From: Crambe crambe
Lineage: Eukaryota > Porifera > Demospongiae > Poecilosclerida > Crambeidae
NCBI GenBank assembly: GCA_963924555.1
Contig: OZ004589.1
Coordinates: 2,728,001 to 2,792,000, forward strand
Direction of reading: 5' to 3'
DNA: 64,000 nt
The translations under genes were made by a program, and so were the position numbers. Below the pieces are notes generated by a model. That model was not told the origin of the DNA and did no database searches. It saw only the letters and a program-made list of their open reading frames with translations. Below, piece after piece: positions 26,301-37,507 of this stretch (position 1 is the stretch's first letter; every line of letters starts with the position of its first letter).

Positions 26301-28879
26301 GACCATTACGATCAGCACAGTTCACTTCACTCCACTGGATGGTGATATTTACCATTCCCATAGTACCATGTGTGACTGAAGTGGGACCAGCACTGGGAGC
26401 TGTGGTTGTTGATACATAATTATTACGGTGCTAATTAAGTTCATGTGGCTACCTGATGTATCAGTGGTACCTCTAGTTGTACTGTTCATACTTGATCCTA
26501 CATCATTGAAGGTTCTTACAGTGATGGTGTAGTCACTGTCCTCATTCAGACCATTCAGAATGTGTGACCTCCTTGTACCATCAGAGATGGGATCTGTACG
26601 ACTTGCACCTGGAGGAGCTGAACATCTCCTGACTGTGTAACTGTATGTGACCTCAAAGCCAGTGATGGGGATAACTGTTGTAGATGACACACTCCAAGTG
26701 ATGGTGATTGATGTGGCAGTTTGAGTAGTGACTGTTAAACTGATTACAGGGTCTGGTCTTGAACCTGATGATAAACAAAGCATGTATTATAAAAAACAAT
26801 TAATACCAATGAGTTGACCTACGAGTGACTGTAACGGTCCTTGTATTGATTGCATTGCGAGTGTTTGTCAAGTATTGAGAAGATATCGTTGCTGTGCATC
26901 TGTACCGGCTACCATCGCTGCGCCTCAGTGGGTTAAAAGTGAGCTCTCGTGAAGTGGATATGCCAGAACTACCTCTAACTCTGTCCCATTGGTAAGTGAA
27001 GGAAGCTGATAGAGACCCTGCTCCATTGACATTACATGTTAGCACATAGCGCTGTCCTTCCATGGATCGTCCACTACTTGAGATGGTGACTGAGAAGGTT
27101 GGTACTAAAAGATATGATTGAATCATCACTGAATCACGATTTGACAATACTGTAACTCACCATTGACAGTGATGACCACACTATTACTTGTACTAGTGGA
27201 AGGACCCCTTGTCCCTCGACAGTTGTATCGTCCAGTGTCAGTATCCCTCAGAGGTGAGAAGGATAAAGTGGATGATGTCTGACCATTTATAACTTGATCA
27301 TTCTTCAGCCACTGGTAACTGGTACTCATGGTGGTGGTGGTGTCTCCTCCAGAGACTTGGCAGGTGAGTGTGTGACTCTGAGTCCGTCCAGCTGTGAAGG
27401 TATCACCACCCGTGATTGTGACCACTAGTGGGGGGGGTGGAAGTGCAGTTGGGGCCATCGTCATGGTAACAGTAGTTGGAGTGCTGGAAGTCATTGGCCC
27501 ACATTCACTTGAACTCATTGAATTCACTATGCATGTAGTCCATCAATGAAATATATAATTAAAAAGGCATACATGCTATAGCTACGTATGTACATGAACA
27601 CAAAAAATTTCTTCTAAATGAAAAGTGAAGTAGGGATAGCCATAAAATTTAGCTGCATTATTACTATTCTTATCACTCTTAGCCCTCCTAATTTCAATAA
27701 CCACACTACTTCACTCCCCCTTCAGCAACAACAAGTGAGTCAAGTAACCCCTTACCCGTACCATCACCAAACTCAAGAACCACAGCAATAATACGTATTA
27801 CAAAACTACTAGCTAATCTTTGCTACAAAAGAGGAAAATGATAGATTAAAAAGGTTGTTGTGAATTTCTATATCTAATTATAAAGAAAAAGAAGTGAGTG
27901 CAAAAAATTCCTTCTAAATAAAAAATGAAGTAGGGATAGCCTAAAGTTTAACTGCATTATTACTATTCCTATCACTCCTAGCCCTCCTAATTTCAATACT
28001 ACTTCACTCCCTGAGTCAAGTAACCCCTTACACGTACCATCACCAAACTCAAGAACCACATCAATATTTGCAAAATTATTATTCCTACTTCACTCCTAGG
28101 CCTCCTAAATGGGTGTGGTTATTGAAATTAGGAGGCCTAGGAGTGAAGTAGGAATATTAACAAAATTTGTGTATTATTCCATATCAAACTTTACAGCAAC
28201 AGCAATGTAGTTAAATAAAATGTGCATGCAACCATACTGATCCTCAATATTTTTGTCCAAAGAATTTTCAAGAAATTTACATTTTATATAGCATATACTA
28301 ACAGAAGAGCTGAAATTCATGGGAGCATTTATACTGAAATCAAAGTTCACAGGTTGGAGGCGCACACACTGAGTGAGCAGACTACATACAGCCATGTAGG
28401 ATGAGCATCTATACTGAGGAGTGGCTGGAACACCATCTGACCGGAATATATAGCTTAGCTAAATGATTAAACTGAATTTAGCTAGCAAAAATGGGAGCCT
28501 GAAAGTTCACTCTTCACAGGTTGAAGGCACTGGCATGGTGAAGAATCTGGACTTAGGAATGACTGAAACACCATCTAACCAGAACAAATAGCTGCTAAAT
28601 GAAGCTAAACATGCAGCTAGCTCTAGCAGGTGGCTCTAGCTCGTGCGCACCTGACTTCTAAGTGGCCCTGCCCCTTAGAGCACGTGCATGGCTTCAAAAA
28701 ATGGCGAAGAAAGGTTAGCTAATGTTCTGAGTGCTGCCGACATCACTGAATTGTGAAATTGAACTGTAGTCGAAACTAATAGTAAAAGATCAGCCTCTAG
28801 GTGCCGCTCTAATGTATGGCCCGAACAGAATTTTGATAACTATAGCTAGTAAGTCAGGGTGTCGATCTTATTATTATTC

Positions 28880-28935
<56 letters not shown>

Positions 28936-29479
28936 TAACTGCATGTATTTTAGAAAATCTTATAGTGCCCACCAGATCCATGTACATAATACAACCATGG
29001 CAGAATTCAAAAGCTTTAGCTTTCAACAAACTATGTACTGATATTCATGCATTGTAGTATATTAAACAATTTGGGAGAAAACAAGCTGGATAGTCATACT
29101 GAATTCTTAGTGTGCATGACTCAACTAGCATATCAGCTGATCTGGTTAATACTCTTACTTGATAGTGTGATACATATTCTTTCTGTTGGATTGTCAAGCT
29201 CACAGCAGAAACATCCTGTTGGACTCATAGCATTATTTCTTCTGTTCAAAATAACCTGTTGGGTCCCTAGAGTCCTATAGAAATCTTCATTACCCATAGT
29301 ATTAGGGACAATACTACCATTAGGATAGTACCACTTCCCATTTCGTTTTCCTTGTCCTTTACAACAGTTAGTCCTTGTTGTCATGCAGATCACACCACTT
29401 GCAGTATTCACACCAACAGAAGTTAGAGGTATGATCTCATTGTTGTTGTAAGTCATACCTTTGAATACGATACTGAGAC
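18685..29479 (-). CDS. Gene C: receptor-type protein tyrosine phosphatase with CC, Ig and FN3 modules (signal-peptide exon not found)
   Basis: Minus-strand receptor phosphatase. Exons from the 5' side: 29479-29159, 27526-27161, 27104-26823, 26764-26453, 26399-26100, 26040-25693, 25629-25342, 25281-25036, 24947-24639, 24345-24163, 24104-24012, 23948-23625, 23467-23374, 23261-23104, 23008-22911, 22853-22766, 22703-22627, 22528-22492, 22422-22328, 22248-22114, 21237-20938, 20663-20514, 20355-20256, 20083-20010, 19842-19708, 19645-19344, 18956-18821, 18768-18685 (TAG stop). Order: CC module, Thr/Pro linker plus Ig, Ig, FN3, FN3, CC module, Ig, Ig, three FN3 (the middle one split over two exons), membrane helix, D1, D2. 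All splice phases agree. The first exon is joined across a 1.6-kb repeat-filled intron and is the least certain; no leader exon was recognised upstream. Confidence 0.88.
19087..19244. repeat. Foldback element in gene C D2 intron
   Basis: Inverted arms TGGGTTG...GCACACATA and a long inner arm ACAGTTTACCCAATGATTAT with its reverse complement around a 12-base centre. No ORF. Confidence 0.75.
20514..23008 (-). other. Gene C: phosphatase domain D1 (catalytic)
   Basis: Complete PTP motifs: [77 protein letters not shown]. The catalytic Cys, Arg and WPD Asp are intact. Exon boundaries match those of gene A D1, including the 300-bp catalytic exon (21237-20938). Confidence 0.9.
21791..21879. repeat. 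Short inverted-repeat element in gene C intron
   Basis: CTTATTGCACACTCC and GGAGTGTGCAATAAG flank about 59 bp. The 875-bp intron 21238-22113 holds this and nothing else I can name. Confidence 0.65.
23104..23467 (-). other. Gene C: transmembrane and juxtamembrane exons
   Basis: Exon 23467-23374 encodes [18 protein letters not shown], a clear membrane helix. Exon 23261-23104 encodes a highly charged stretch ([18 protein letters not shown]) linking to D1. Confidence 0.85.
23625..24947 (-). other. Gene C: three membrane-proximal FN3 domains
   Basis: Exon 24947-24639 ([24 protein letters not shown]); exons 24345-24163 plus 24104-24012, one FN3 split by an intron ([20 protein letters not shown]); exon 23948-23625 ([25 protein letters not shown]). 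The last contains GRKRQAS, a basic patch that might be a protease site but lacks the Arg at P4. Genes A and B lack this trio; gene D shares at least the last two. Confidence 0.85.
25036..25629 (-). other. Gene C: membrane-side Ig pair
   Basis: Exons 25629-25342 ([25 protein letters not shown]) and 25281-25036 (ARITCSS, IQWLRG, EYTCTV). Both phase 1-1. They correspond to the Ig pair of gene A at 5028-4324. Confidence 0.8.
25693..26040 (-). other. Gene C: second CC module
   Basis: [56 protein letters not shown]: the same spacing as the gene A/B module. Followed by two Ig exons, as in gene A. Confidence 0.7.
26100..27526 (-). other. Gene C: two Ig and two FN3 domains
   Basis: Exon 27526-27161 starts with a Ser/Thr/Pro-rich linker (ALPPPPLVV) and continues into an Ig domain ([24 protein letters not shown]). 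Exon 27104-26823 is Ig ([21 protein letters not shown]). Exons 26764-26453 and 26399-26100 are FN3 ([47 protein letters not shown]). Confidence 0.8.
27600..28157. repeat. Hairpin-headed elements (two related copies) in gene C intron
   Basis: Two heads reading AAAAATT(T/C)CTTCTAAAT...GAAGTAGGGATAGCC at about 27603 and 27900, with bodies sharing TCAAGTAACCCCTTAC. The second ends in a palindrome (28080-28157) of CCTACTTCACTCCTAGGCC and its inverse. Related to the head motif of the 38.8-51.7 kb array. Confidence 0.65.
28690..28935 (+). repeat. Fragment of array unit 1 ending in (TTA)n
   Basis: AAAAGATCAGCCTCTAGGTG...GTAAGTCAGGGTGTCGATC followed by a (TTA)n tract (28868-28935). It is the reverse complement of the start of the units at 42058, 44073 and 46449. 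Confidence 0.75.
29159..29479 (-). other. Gene C: N-terminal CC module exon
   Basis: 321 bp, phase 1-1, CAG acceptor and TCAA/GTAAGA donor. Pattern: [33 protein letters not shown] truncated near-copy lies at 52232-52470. It could belong to a separate lost gene, but phase fits the exon at 27526. Confidence 0.65.
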
Positions 29480-29631
29480 CTGTAATAATAGACCAGTAGC
29501 TATATGTATCATAATGACAACAGCTATGTACATATCACAGATCCCTCTGATTTTTGAATATTTATTATCATTGCAAAGGAAGTTGCCTAACTAGTGAGTT
29601 CAATGACCACTGACAGGATTATGGCCATGCA

Positions 29632-29790
29632 CATGATAATATAGTAGAAAGTAGGCTGCAGGGGCGACATTTCTACTTCACCAGAACAGCTCGTCTCTGG
29701 AATGCCCTACCTGAAATCGATCTGGAGGTTAACTATGCCAGCATAAAGATGATATTTGAGAAAGTTTTCTGGGACCAGTTTATCAATTGA
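29632..29790 (+). pseudogene. LINE reverse-transcriptase 3' end fragment
   Basis: Frame reading HFYFTRTARLWNALPEID...FEKVFWDQFIN then TGA, the usual C-terminal pattern of LINE polymerases (R-x-x-x-L-W-N-x-L-P). Only the tail remains. A GCACCAAAGTGCCAAGGCAC hairpin lies downstream at about 29858. Confidence 0.6.
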
Positions 29791-29799
29791 CAACCACTG

Positions 29800-30750
29800 C
29801 TCCTATCACTTGCGCTGCCCATGTGTCTTTAATTTTATCTACTAGTTTTTGCCTTGGCACCAAAGTGCCAAGGCACAGTGCTGGAGGCGACTATGATTGA
29901 TGGTGGTACGTTTGTCCATATCTACGCGTGGGCTGCAAGAGACAAGGTAAGAGAGAAAGCGTCTGAGAAAGCACAGGGGGCAAGAAAAGTAACATGATAA
30001 CATGTGTAGCTTTAGAGTGCTTGATATTGCTGTCAGAGATAAGAGTCATGAAAGTGGTGGTTCCAACCAGGAAGCTCCACACATAAAAAGCTGTAAATAC
30101 TTACCACAAGCACTTAGATAAGCCAAGCACCTACAATACACTTTGATAAGCCAAGCGCCAACAATTCACTTAGATAAACCTAGCCTCTATGATAAAAGGC
30201 TGTAGAAAATAATCTAGCTCCAATTACAATTATTGTAGCATGCACATCATGCACGTGCAGGCACTATTATACACGCAGGACACACATACAACTAGGGTAT
30301 GTTCGTTTGTGTAACATATTCAATTGGCGAGTGAAGCAGTTGGTTAAAATCACGAAAATCATTTGTACTTTAACTTCTTAGGCAATTAAAGATTGCTGTC
30401 AGGATGAACAGCTGCATACACAGGAGGTTGTATAATGCTTACCACAAGCACTTAGAAAGCAAGCACCTACAATTCACTAGTTCCTCTATAACAATATGCT
30501 GTAGAAAGCAATAAGCTCTAGCTGTTTGTTGTGGCATATTTCATTTGTGGGGTCAAAAGTCAAACAAACATATGTGCATGTGTATTATGTGACGTACGTA
30601 TATATCGAAATCTCAATTTGGGTACTCCAGTTTTCGGGAATCTTGCAAAAATCGTCGATGATACGTAATAATGAAACATTATAGCAATAAGTGAGAGTAA
30701 TGATGAGCTGTCCATGTCTGACTCCGTCATCACCAAATCCACTGGCGAGC
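29800..30750. other. Gene-free repeat-rich stretch
   Basis: Repeated short blocks (CTTACCACAAGCACTTAGA at about 30101 and 30438; CACTTTGATAAGCCAAGCGC) and a left-end copy of the TTGGCGAG element from 30324. No supported gene. Confidence 0.5.
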
Positions 30751-30754
30751 ATTT

Positions 30755-32700
30755 GAATGCATGACCTTTGGAGAGCGGGCACCTCTAATACACTGGATGG
30801 CTGATCAAATGAGATTGTGCATTGTAGCCAGTTCATTGTCTGGCTGTATTGTTGGTCCCACTTGATGGATAGTTTAGAAGCCAGTGTTTTGTAGAAATTT
30901 GTGGCCTCCCTCGCAAAACCTCCACTAGCAGACAACACAAGAGGGGTGAAAGAGCCATGCTCGATTTCCCATACACGTTGTTCATTATGCTCTTTTCTTT
31001 TCCCTTTCATGCTTCATGTAGCATTTTTGTAGTGTGGTGTTTCTGTTTGATACGGCGTGTGGGTTAAATATAGCTACTGACGTCGAAGAAAGTCCGCTCA
31101 AATCTTCCACCCCAGAATCCATTTGTGGCTATATCCAACCTTGCACTGTCTGTGGTGATAGCTGTTCTTCCTTGCATCTCTTCCAAGGTTACCTCTTGTA
31201 GGTTAGGTTCAACTCTTACATCGTTACAAGCAAGGTAGCAGTAATGTCCCACATTTCATCATGACACATCATGGGGAATCCCCCTCGGACAAGACAACAC
31301 ATGTTCTACTGTGAATATAGATCCACAGACACAGCTGTTTGGAATGTTTGATGGGGTCCAGCCATATCTCAGTGCCAAAGAATCAACAAAGGCTCTCTTG
31401 TGCGAGTAAACTCAAATTTTTCTAGTGGCAGTGTTGTCAGCCACCTTGAAGACCCTCTCTCACTTGCAAGTTCTATGGCAGGAGCCAAGTCTTTCTTCAG
31501 GCTGTTAGCCTCCTCCAATGCTTGCTTTCTTCTCTTCCATCGTACTTCTGTCTTGGCAATCATCTGATCAGTAAGGGCCTGGTGGTCTCATTGGACTCTA
31601 TCAACTGCCATAAAGGTGTGGTGAGGCATCGAAGTTGTCATCACTGTTCTTTGAAGGCTTGCTGATCCCAAGGCCACCCAGCCTTGCTGGTAGTGCCATC
31701 AGTCTCCTCTCAGTATCATTTGGTGGTGGACAGCCTGTTAATTATGAAATTAGATCCCTTCTCACAATATCCTCAAGCACTTCTAGATAGCTACCAATTG
31801 ATGGAATAGTTCAGGCATTTTATTTGTCAAGGGCTATCAGCCTGCAAGCTAGAAAAGGGACAAGTCCCACAGGATTAAGTAGAGAGGTGCAGAGACACTT
31901 TGTAACCCCTGATAAAGCTTGACACAGGTCATTTAATGCAGACTTGAATGTTGTACATAGTCTTCACCAGGCAGCCCAGATGGTCCAGCAGCACCACTGA
32001 CTTTCAGCGAAATAGAACGAATCAACCAGCCATCAATGTTTTCATAGATTATCGGATGGGGCTCTTCTGGTGATCCTTTCAAGGATGGACTCAGGTAATG
32101 CAGGCTGACCAGTGGGATGCTTACTCATGAGTATTTCCCTTACCTGGAATTTGGATCATTTAGATTTTCTCTAAAGAGAGCATCCAAATCCCCATCCATC
32201 CAAAATTTCAGGCATCTCTCCAAACAGTTAGCATGTTCCTTGGGATTTGATCTTTTATGAGGTCTCTGTAGAAGCAGAATTGGTAGAATAATGGATTCCA
32301 TGGCTGAACCCATGGCAAAGGCTTCATACATTCTAGCAAGTTCAGTTACAAACAATTTACCAGCTTTGCCAAGGGGCACTTGGTATACGTGGTTCTTTTT
32401 CCAATGGATAGCTTCATCATATAGCTACCTCTTTTAACTGTCTACAGAATGTTGTTGAGTTGAATGTTCCCCAAGAAAAGTTGGGTTCAGCAAGTGGCTT
32501 AAAAGGTGGTAGCTTGGTTGTTGTGTCTGGAGGTTGAGTTGATTGGTTTGTTGTTGTTGTTGTTGTAGTTGGCTCAGTCTCAGTCTCATTCTTCTCAGTA
32601 TTCTCTTCACTGTTACTGTCACAAATTTGCAGAGTTTGGGTTGAGAGGTTTGATTGTGATTGGGATATATCGATGAGGTTGGCAGCACAAAGCAATCAAT
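30755..32700 (-). pseudogene. Degenerate retroelement polymerase region
   Basis: Minus-strand segments in collinear order: PPFKPLAEPNFSWGTF, DEAIHWKKNHVYQVPLG, FVTELARMYEAF...LLLQRPHK, KVSGAAGPSGLP, LCQALSGVTKCLC, FLACRLIALDK, PNDTERRLMALPARLGGLG, SRWLTTLPL, LALRYGWTPSNIPNSCVCGS, DSARLDIATNGFWGGR, EHGSFTPLVLSASGG, AIQCIRGARSPK. I recall this order from polymerase-like proteins of aquatic-invertebrate retroelements; the class is uncertain. Frame changes and missing core RT motifs show it is dead. Confidence 0.65.
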
Positions 32701-33303
32701 TTTGGCGTAAAAAACAACTTCCCAGCCAGCTTGGTAGACAGTAGGAGCATTTTCTCCCAGCCTTTGCGCAGGCACACCCTCTACATCAGCCAGTTTTATT
32801 TCATCTACAACACGCAACCATCATCTTGCTCAAATTTCAAATTTCAAAATCTTGCAAAAATCAGTGGTCAGGCATTATCCATAAACCAACTTCTATGCAT
32901 GCGTACTGTTTGAATTTTTGAAATTGCGCTCGAATTTGGAGAGAAGTAACTTCATATAAGCCTTGAAGAGCTAGCTGGCGACCTTTGGTGTACAATTGTG
33001 AGATTTTTTGAGGCTCAAAGATGAGCATGCGCGAGAATGCACACTCACCATCTTGCAAGATTCCCCAAATCAGAGTATGTTCATGTAAGATCATGGCCGG
33101 AGGCACTGCTATGGCTGGTACGGCCATGGCCGTACCACCATTGTTTTGTTTTGTGTGTGTGTAGCTATATGTAGCTAATTTGACAATGACTTATAGATCA
33201 TACCAGATTGAAATTGAATCTGGAGGGCATCCCCCAGACCCCTCCAGATGGTAGCTATGGCTGTACCACTACAAATGAGCTGGCTCTGGCTCTGAACATT
33301 CAA

Positions 33304-33593
33304 TTGGCGAGTGAAGCAGTTGAAACTTCTTAGGCTAAGATAATGCTGTCCGGATGAACAGCTACATACACAGGAGGCTGTATAATAATTACCAAAGCGC
33401 CTACAATCCACTTATATAAGCATAAGCCTCTATGACAAAATGCTGTAGAGTACTAGCTGTTTGTTGCTAAGTATTGTGGGCATAATTATGTTTCATTTGT
33501 GGGGTTAAAGGTCAAACTAACGTATGTGCCTGTGTATTAAATGTGACATACATATTGAAATCTCAATTTGCATAAGCTCACTTCGCTCGCCAA
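33304..33593. mobile_element. Miniature inverted-repeat element, TTGGCGAG family
   Basis: Begins TTGGCGAGTGAAGCAG and ends CTTCGCTCGCCAA. Internal ATACATATTGAAATCTCAATTT is shared with the incomplete copy ending near 30617. No ORF. Confidence 0.65.
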
Positions 33594-33599
33594 TATGTA

Positions 33600-35120
33600 C
33601 GCCTGGGGGATTTTGGAGTGTAGACCTAGATATATATATAGCTATAATAATTACAATCTCAATGAGTCATGACCTGAGAGTCAGCTCGCTCGCTCCGCTC
33701 ACTCGCTTAAATAGCTACAAGCTGCACCAGTTCGTGGTTTTGCTCAATTTTAGAAGTTAAAAAGAAAAACAGATAACAATAACCGTTCTTAAGTGTTTTG
33801 TCGTCTGTTGTTGTTATTATTAAGCAAGCAGTTCTTGCAGTGCAGTCTAAAGGACAACACAGAATGTTGGAAGCCATCATGTTTGTATGATAAGAATACA
33901 GCTGGGGTTGGGTCTATGAGTATGAAATATATGCTGTACCAGTGCAAACAGCTATAGCAATACGACAAGCACTTTTATTACAGCATGAAAAACAAACCCA
34001 TTCAACTGGCATAATCAGCAGCAGGAACTTCCTAGAGTGTAAACTACTTTCTATACCCTTAGAAAACTTGCCTATGCAGGTCTATTCCGCTAAACACCAG
34101 AGGCTGAATTGTAAAATCTAACCAGCCCCTATAGGTATCAACCTGCAGATCACACCTAAGCTTATGCAACTAATAGTATGAGCCAAAATATACACTTTGT
34201 AAGGTAATTTCTGGATAATTATTATGAATACCCCTACTAACTCCATGGAGCTGCAGCATAACCAAACTTTTATAGATACAGTTAGGACCTCACCTGCATT
34301 TGAAGTTTGGTTATGTAGCTTCAAAGTTATGAGGAGCTATAGCTATTCATAATGACAGAATTACTTACCTACCAAGCAAATCCTAACTCTGCTAGCTATT
34401 ATTATTACTTACTTTGTCCTTCCACACATTTAAGTATTAGGAATAGGCTGCAAATAATATGCACAAGCACATACATTTCCAAATGCCGCTGTACCTCTTG
34501 CGTGAGTTGCGTGAGTTAACTGGACAAGCTAGACCACACAAAAGTGGACCCCCTAGTCTCGTGAACCAGACCTTTGGGGGTCAAAGGTCTGCTTCATCAT
34601 GTTCACGAGACTAGTGGATCCCCTTGCTTGATCCGGGCATGTGCGCATACTCCAGCTCTGTAATTAAGCTACAGAAGAAAATGGACCTGGTTGACGCAGC
34701 TGAGCACCGCTACCCTCCAGATTGCAGTGAAGACAAAAAAAAAAAGAAAAAAAAAAGAGCCAGCTAGCCACAAAAGGAGTTCTTTTCTTCAAGAAGAAAA
34801 AGAAGCAAGAGCGGGGTAAGACTTGATTTTTCATATGCTTGTAGCTAGCTAGCTACACATGAAGCTGAGTCTAGATGCATTATACTTAATTATGGCCTTA
34901 CTACCAGATGCCAGATTTTTGGCCTGTGTAAAAGATACTCTTGAAGAAGTCACCTTATGGACTGCATCAAAAATAGGTGTAGCTATTAGCTAGCTACATC
35001 ATTCCCATGCACCAAGCAAAAAAAGAAATGATACCAAACCATTCCTCCTCGGGTTATCGCTCTATTCTGCTATGCTGCTTCTGCTATGCTGCAGACAATG
35101 AGAAGATGGGAAGATGATGT
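33600..35120. other. Gene-free stretch
   Basis: AT-rich sequence with a small inverted repeat at 34553-34613 and an A-rich tract near 34737-34757. No exon or ORF with recognisable content. Confidence 0.5.
34553..34613. repeat. Nested inverted repeat
   Basis: AGTCTCGTGAAC...GTTCACGAGACT encloses AGACCTTT...AAAGGTCT: two stems sharing one axis region. No coding capacity. Confidence 0.6.
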
Positions 35121-35122
35121 AG

Positions 35123-35230
35123 TGTGATGGATGTGATCAGTGGTTCCATGAAGAGTGTGTTAATAATATTCCTGTGTCACTCCTACTGTTAAGAGGAGCC
35201 TCTGCTAATTATTGCCTACATGTGGGAGTG
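35123..35230 (+). pseudogene. PHD-finger relic
   Basis: Translation gives CDGCDQWFHEECVNNIPVS, the C-x2-C-x3-W-x-H-x2-C core of a PHD zinc finger, then YCLHVG where the final Cys is displaced by one base. An upstream stop closes the frame. Probably the remnant of a chromatin-reader gene or a retroelement-carried finger. Confidence 0.5.
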
Positions 35231-35373
35231 TTGATTCGAGCACCTCAGGCTATGCACTGGCCTGGCGCGAGGCTAGCTATGCACAAACAAAATAACATAT
35301 CTGATATAGAGTGGTCTTGTATATATCTTAGAAACAACAACATGGAGAACTAAGTTTAAACTATCACAATGGA

Positions 35374-35600
35374 AAACAAACCTTCCTTGTTCTCTCACCA
35401 AAAATTGTTATTGTACCTGCAATGTTGTTATTTCAAAGCAATAGCTAGAAATGTAGCTTCACTCAAACCCATCTATATCTGGACAAAAAATTCTATTTAT
35501 GGACACCCACAAGAAATCAAAGCAGTATTAAAGCAATTTTCCCGAAGTGGTACACACCCTTGAAGATATAACAGTGTAATTCTTCCAACAATGACCTGAT
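35374..35600. repeat. Repeat copy 1, inverted relative to 36640-36870
   Basis: Contains CCCATCTATATCTGGAC, GGACACCCACAA and GAAGATATAACAGTG, which return in reverse complement at 36640-36870. The pair is about 1 kb apart and may be termini of one larger element. Between them (35600-36477) I see no supported gene. Confidence 0.6.
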
Positions 35601-36477
35601 TCTGAGGTTGATTTTTAATATGCGCACATGCATAATGATGTCAGTGGGGGAAAGTGAGTTTATTTATAGCATCGGCATGCAGGCTTGGTTAGGCTATGGG
35701 TGCTCATTTAGACTATCCAGTTCCAAGTTTATCAGTAGCACTTACTGATTTCACTAGGTAGCTTTTGATATAGACCATTCCAAAGTCATGATCAAAAAAT
35801 AGGGAAAAAAATTAATTTTAGAAGTCTTTGTCAATGATAAGATATAGCTAAATAAAGAAATAAATTTTTCATCAGTTTTTCTCTACTGCTTTTTCAGGGT
35901 AGAGCTTTGGGAATAGCTAACTAGTGGCCACTGAACCCATGTGGACTGCACTCGAGTCTTCACTGACTGATCTCTTCTTGGCCAGGTCCTTGCCTGACTC
36001 CATTAAGTGGATTTATATATACTCCTCAGCTGCCTTGCACACGTTCGTACCTCTGGTTACTGCTTCAAGAGTACTGCTCATACTTTCCTTTGGCCAGTTA
36101 TGAATAATTATGCTGAATGTTCTGAAGAAGTGGTATACATAAACAAAGTTTTATGGAAGATGAGGATACCTTCAAAATCCTCTCTTTTAAAGGACAGTAT
36201 GACAGCATTATTGAACTTGCTGGAGACAACCTTGACCTATTTAATTCATGACAATTCTATTTGAGATCAGTTTAACTGCAGTGGAAATAGTCTACAGAGC
36301 TAGCTAGAAGGCTAGTCAAGGAACTGTTTTACGTACAGATATCTTCAACAAGTAGAGATATAGACTCCACCTTGCTGGTTTAGCCTTATAAAGCTATAAC
36401 TATACCTTATAAAGCTATAACTATATCAAAAATTAAAACTTACACTTAGCCTAGATCCTCACTTGTTTCGATACAGT

Positions 36478-36655
36478 TCCTTGACTAGCCTTCTAGTCAG
36501 CTGGGTCCTAGTAATTACGCATGCGTGTACCCGGACACGACCTCTGAATCAGCCACACCTAGGAACAGTTCCTTGACTAGCCTTCTAGTCAGCTGGGTCC
36601 AGTAATTACGCATGCGCGTACCCGGACACGACCTCTGAATCAGGTCATTGGAAGA
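36478..36655. repeat. Tandem duplication of about 90 bp
   Basis: CAGTTCCTTGACTAGCCTTC...CGACCTCTGAATCAG occurs twice in tandem with a few changes. Part of it (CTAGAAGGCTAGTCAAGGAA) also occurs inverted at about 36305. Confidence 0.7.
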
Positions 36656-36809
36656 ATTACACTGTTATATCTTCAAGGGTGTTCTAGACCAGTGTACCAC
36701 TTCGCTTAGTAACTTACTGCTTTGATTTCAGAAGTCTTTTTTGTGGGTGTCCACAAATAGAACTTTTCGTCCAGATATGGATGGGTTTGAGTGAAGCTTT
36801 GCTAACAAC

Positions 36810-37210
36810 AGGTACAAAAACAATTTTTTGGTGACCTGCTGAGAGTTTGGCAGTGAAACTGGACTGGATCCACTTCTTTTCCTTGCCAAAAGTGGACCTG
36901 TCAAGTTCATGGCAGTGAAACTGGACCAAGTCCACTTCAGATAATTCACTTACATTATTACTATTGGGAGGAGGGTGGGGTAATACATGCAGTTAGACCA
37001 GGTCCACTTTATCCTTGCCAAAAATGGACCTGCTGAGATTTTGGCAGTGAAACTCTAGACTGGGTCCACTTTTTTCCCTTACCTGTCGAGTTCATGGCAG
37101 TGAAACTGGACCAGGTCCACTTTTTTTCTAGATAAATTGGACCAGGTTCACTTTTGGCAGAAAATCCTGCCAAAGTTGGACCAGGGGTCCACTTTTGGCA
37201 TGACAGTTCC
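36810..37210. repeat. Diverged minisatellite-like repeat plus inverted repeat end
   Basis: Recurrent GGCAGTGAAACTGGACCA and AGTGGACCTG words at irregular spacing of about 60-80 bp. ORFs here change peptide between copies and show no known domain, so I treat them as chance. Confidence 0.6.
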
Positions 37211-37407
37211 ACTCCCCAAAAAGGAGGCGTGTCTAATATCTGCAGTTGTATATCGACCTTTACCAAGCGAACGATTTTAAAGTCGTTCTGAACCCCATGC
37301 CCAGTTAGTACATTTGAAAAGTTGATTATTATTAGTCAAGCATGCTTTAGACAAGAACTATTGCTGTGGCTATTCATTATAATGTGATAGCTATAGCTAA
37401 AACCTGC

Positions 37408-37474
37408 AATGTTTTAATTCAAATTGTCATCTAGCTGCAGGCTGCAGCTAGATGACAATTTGAATTAAAGCATT
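37408..37474. repeat. Near-perfect palindrome
   Basis: Arms of about 30 bp (TTTAATTCAAATTGTCATCT and AGCTGCAG) meet at GCAG/GCTGC with essentially no loop. Confidence 0.85.
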
Positions 37475-37507
37475 CTCTTTGTTGGCTTGTTTACACTGTA
37501 GCTAGCT

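Noticed and set aside
28812-29057. Poly-Tyr or poly-Leu proteins across (TTA)n
   Set aside because: Translation of a microsatellite.
29890-30082. Possible gene C signal-peptide exon (MLLFLPPVLSQTLSLLPC)
   Set aside because: Hydrophobic run lies inside a longer random ORF without a good phase-1 donor; unsupported.
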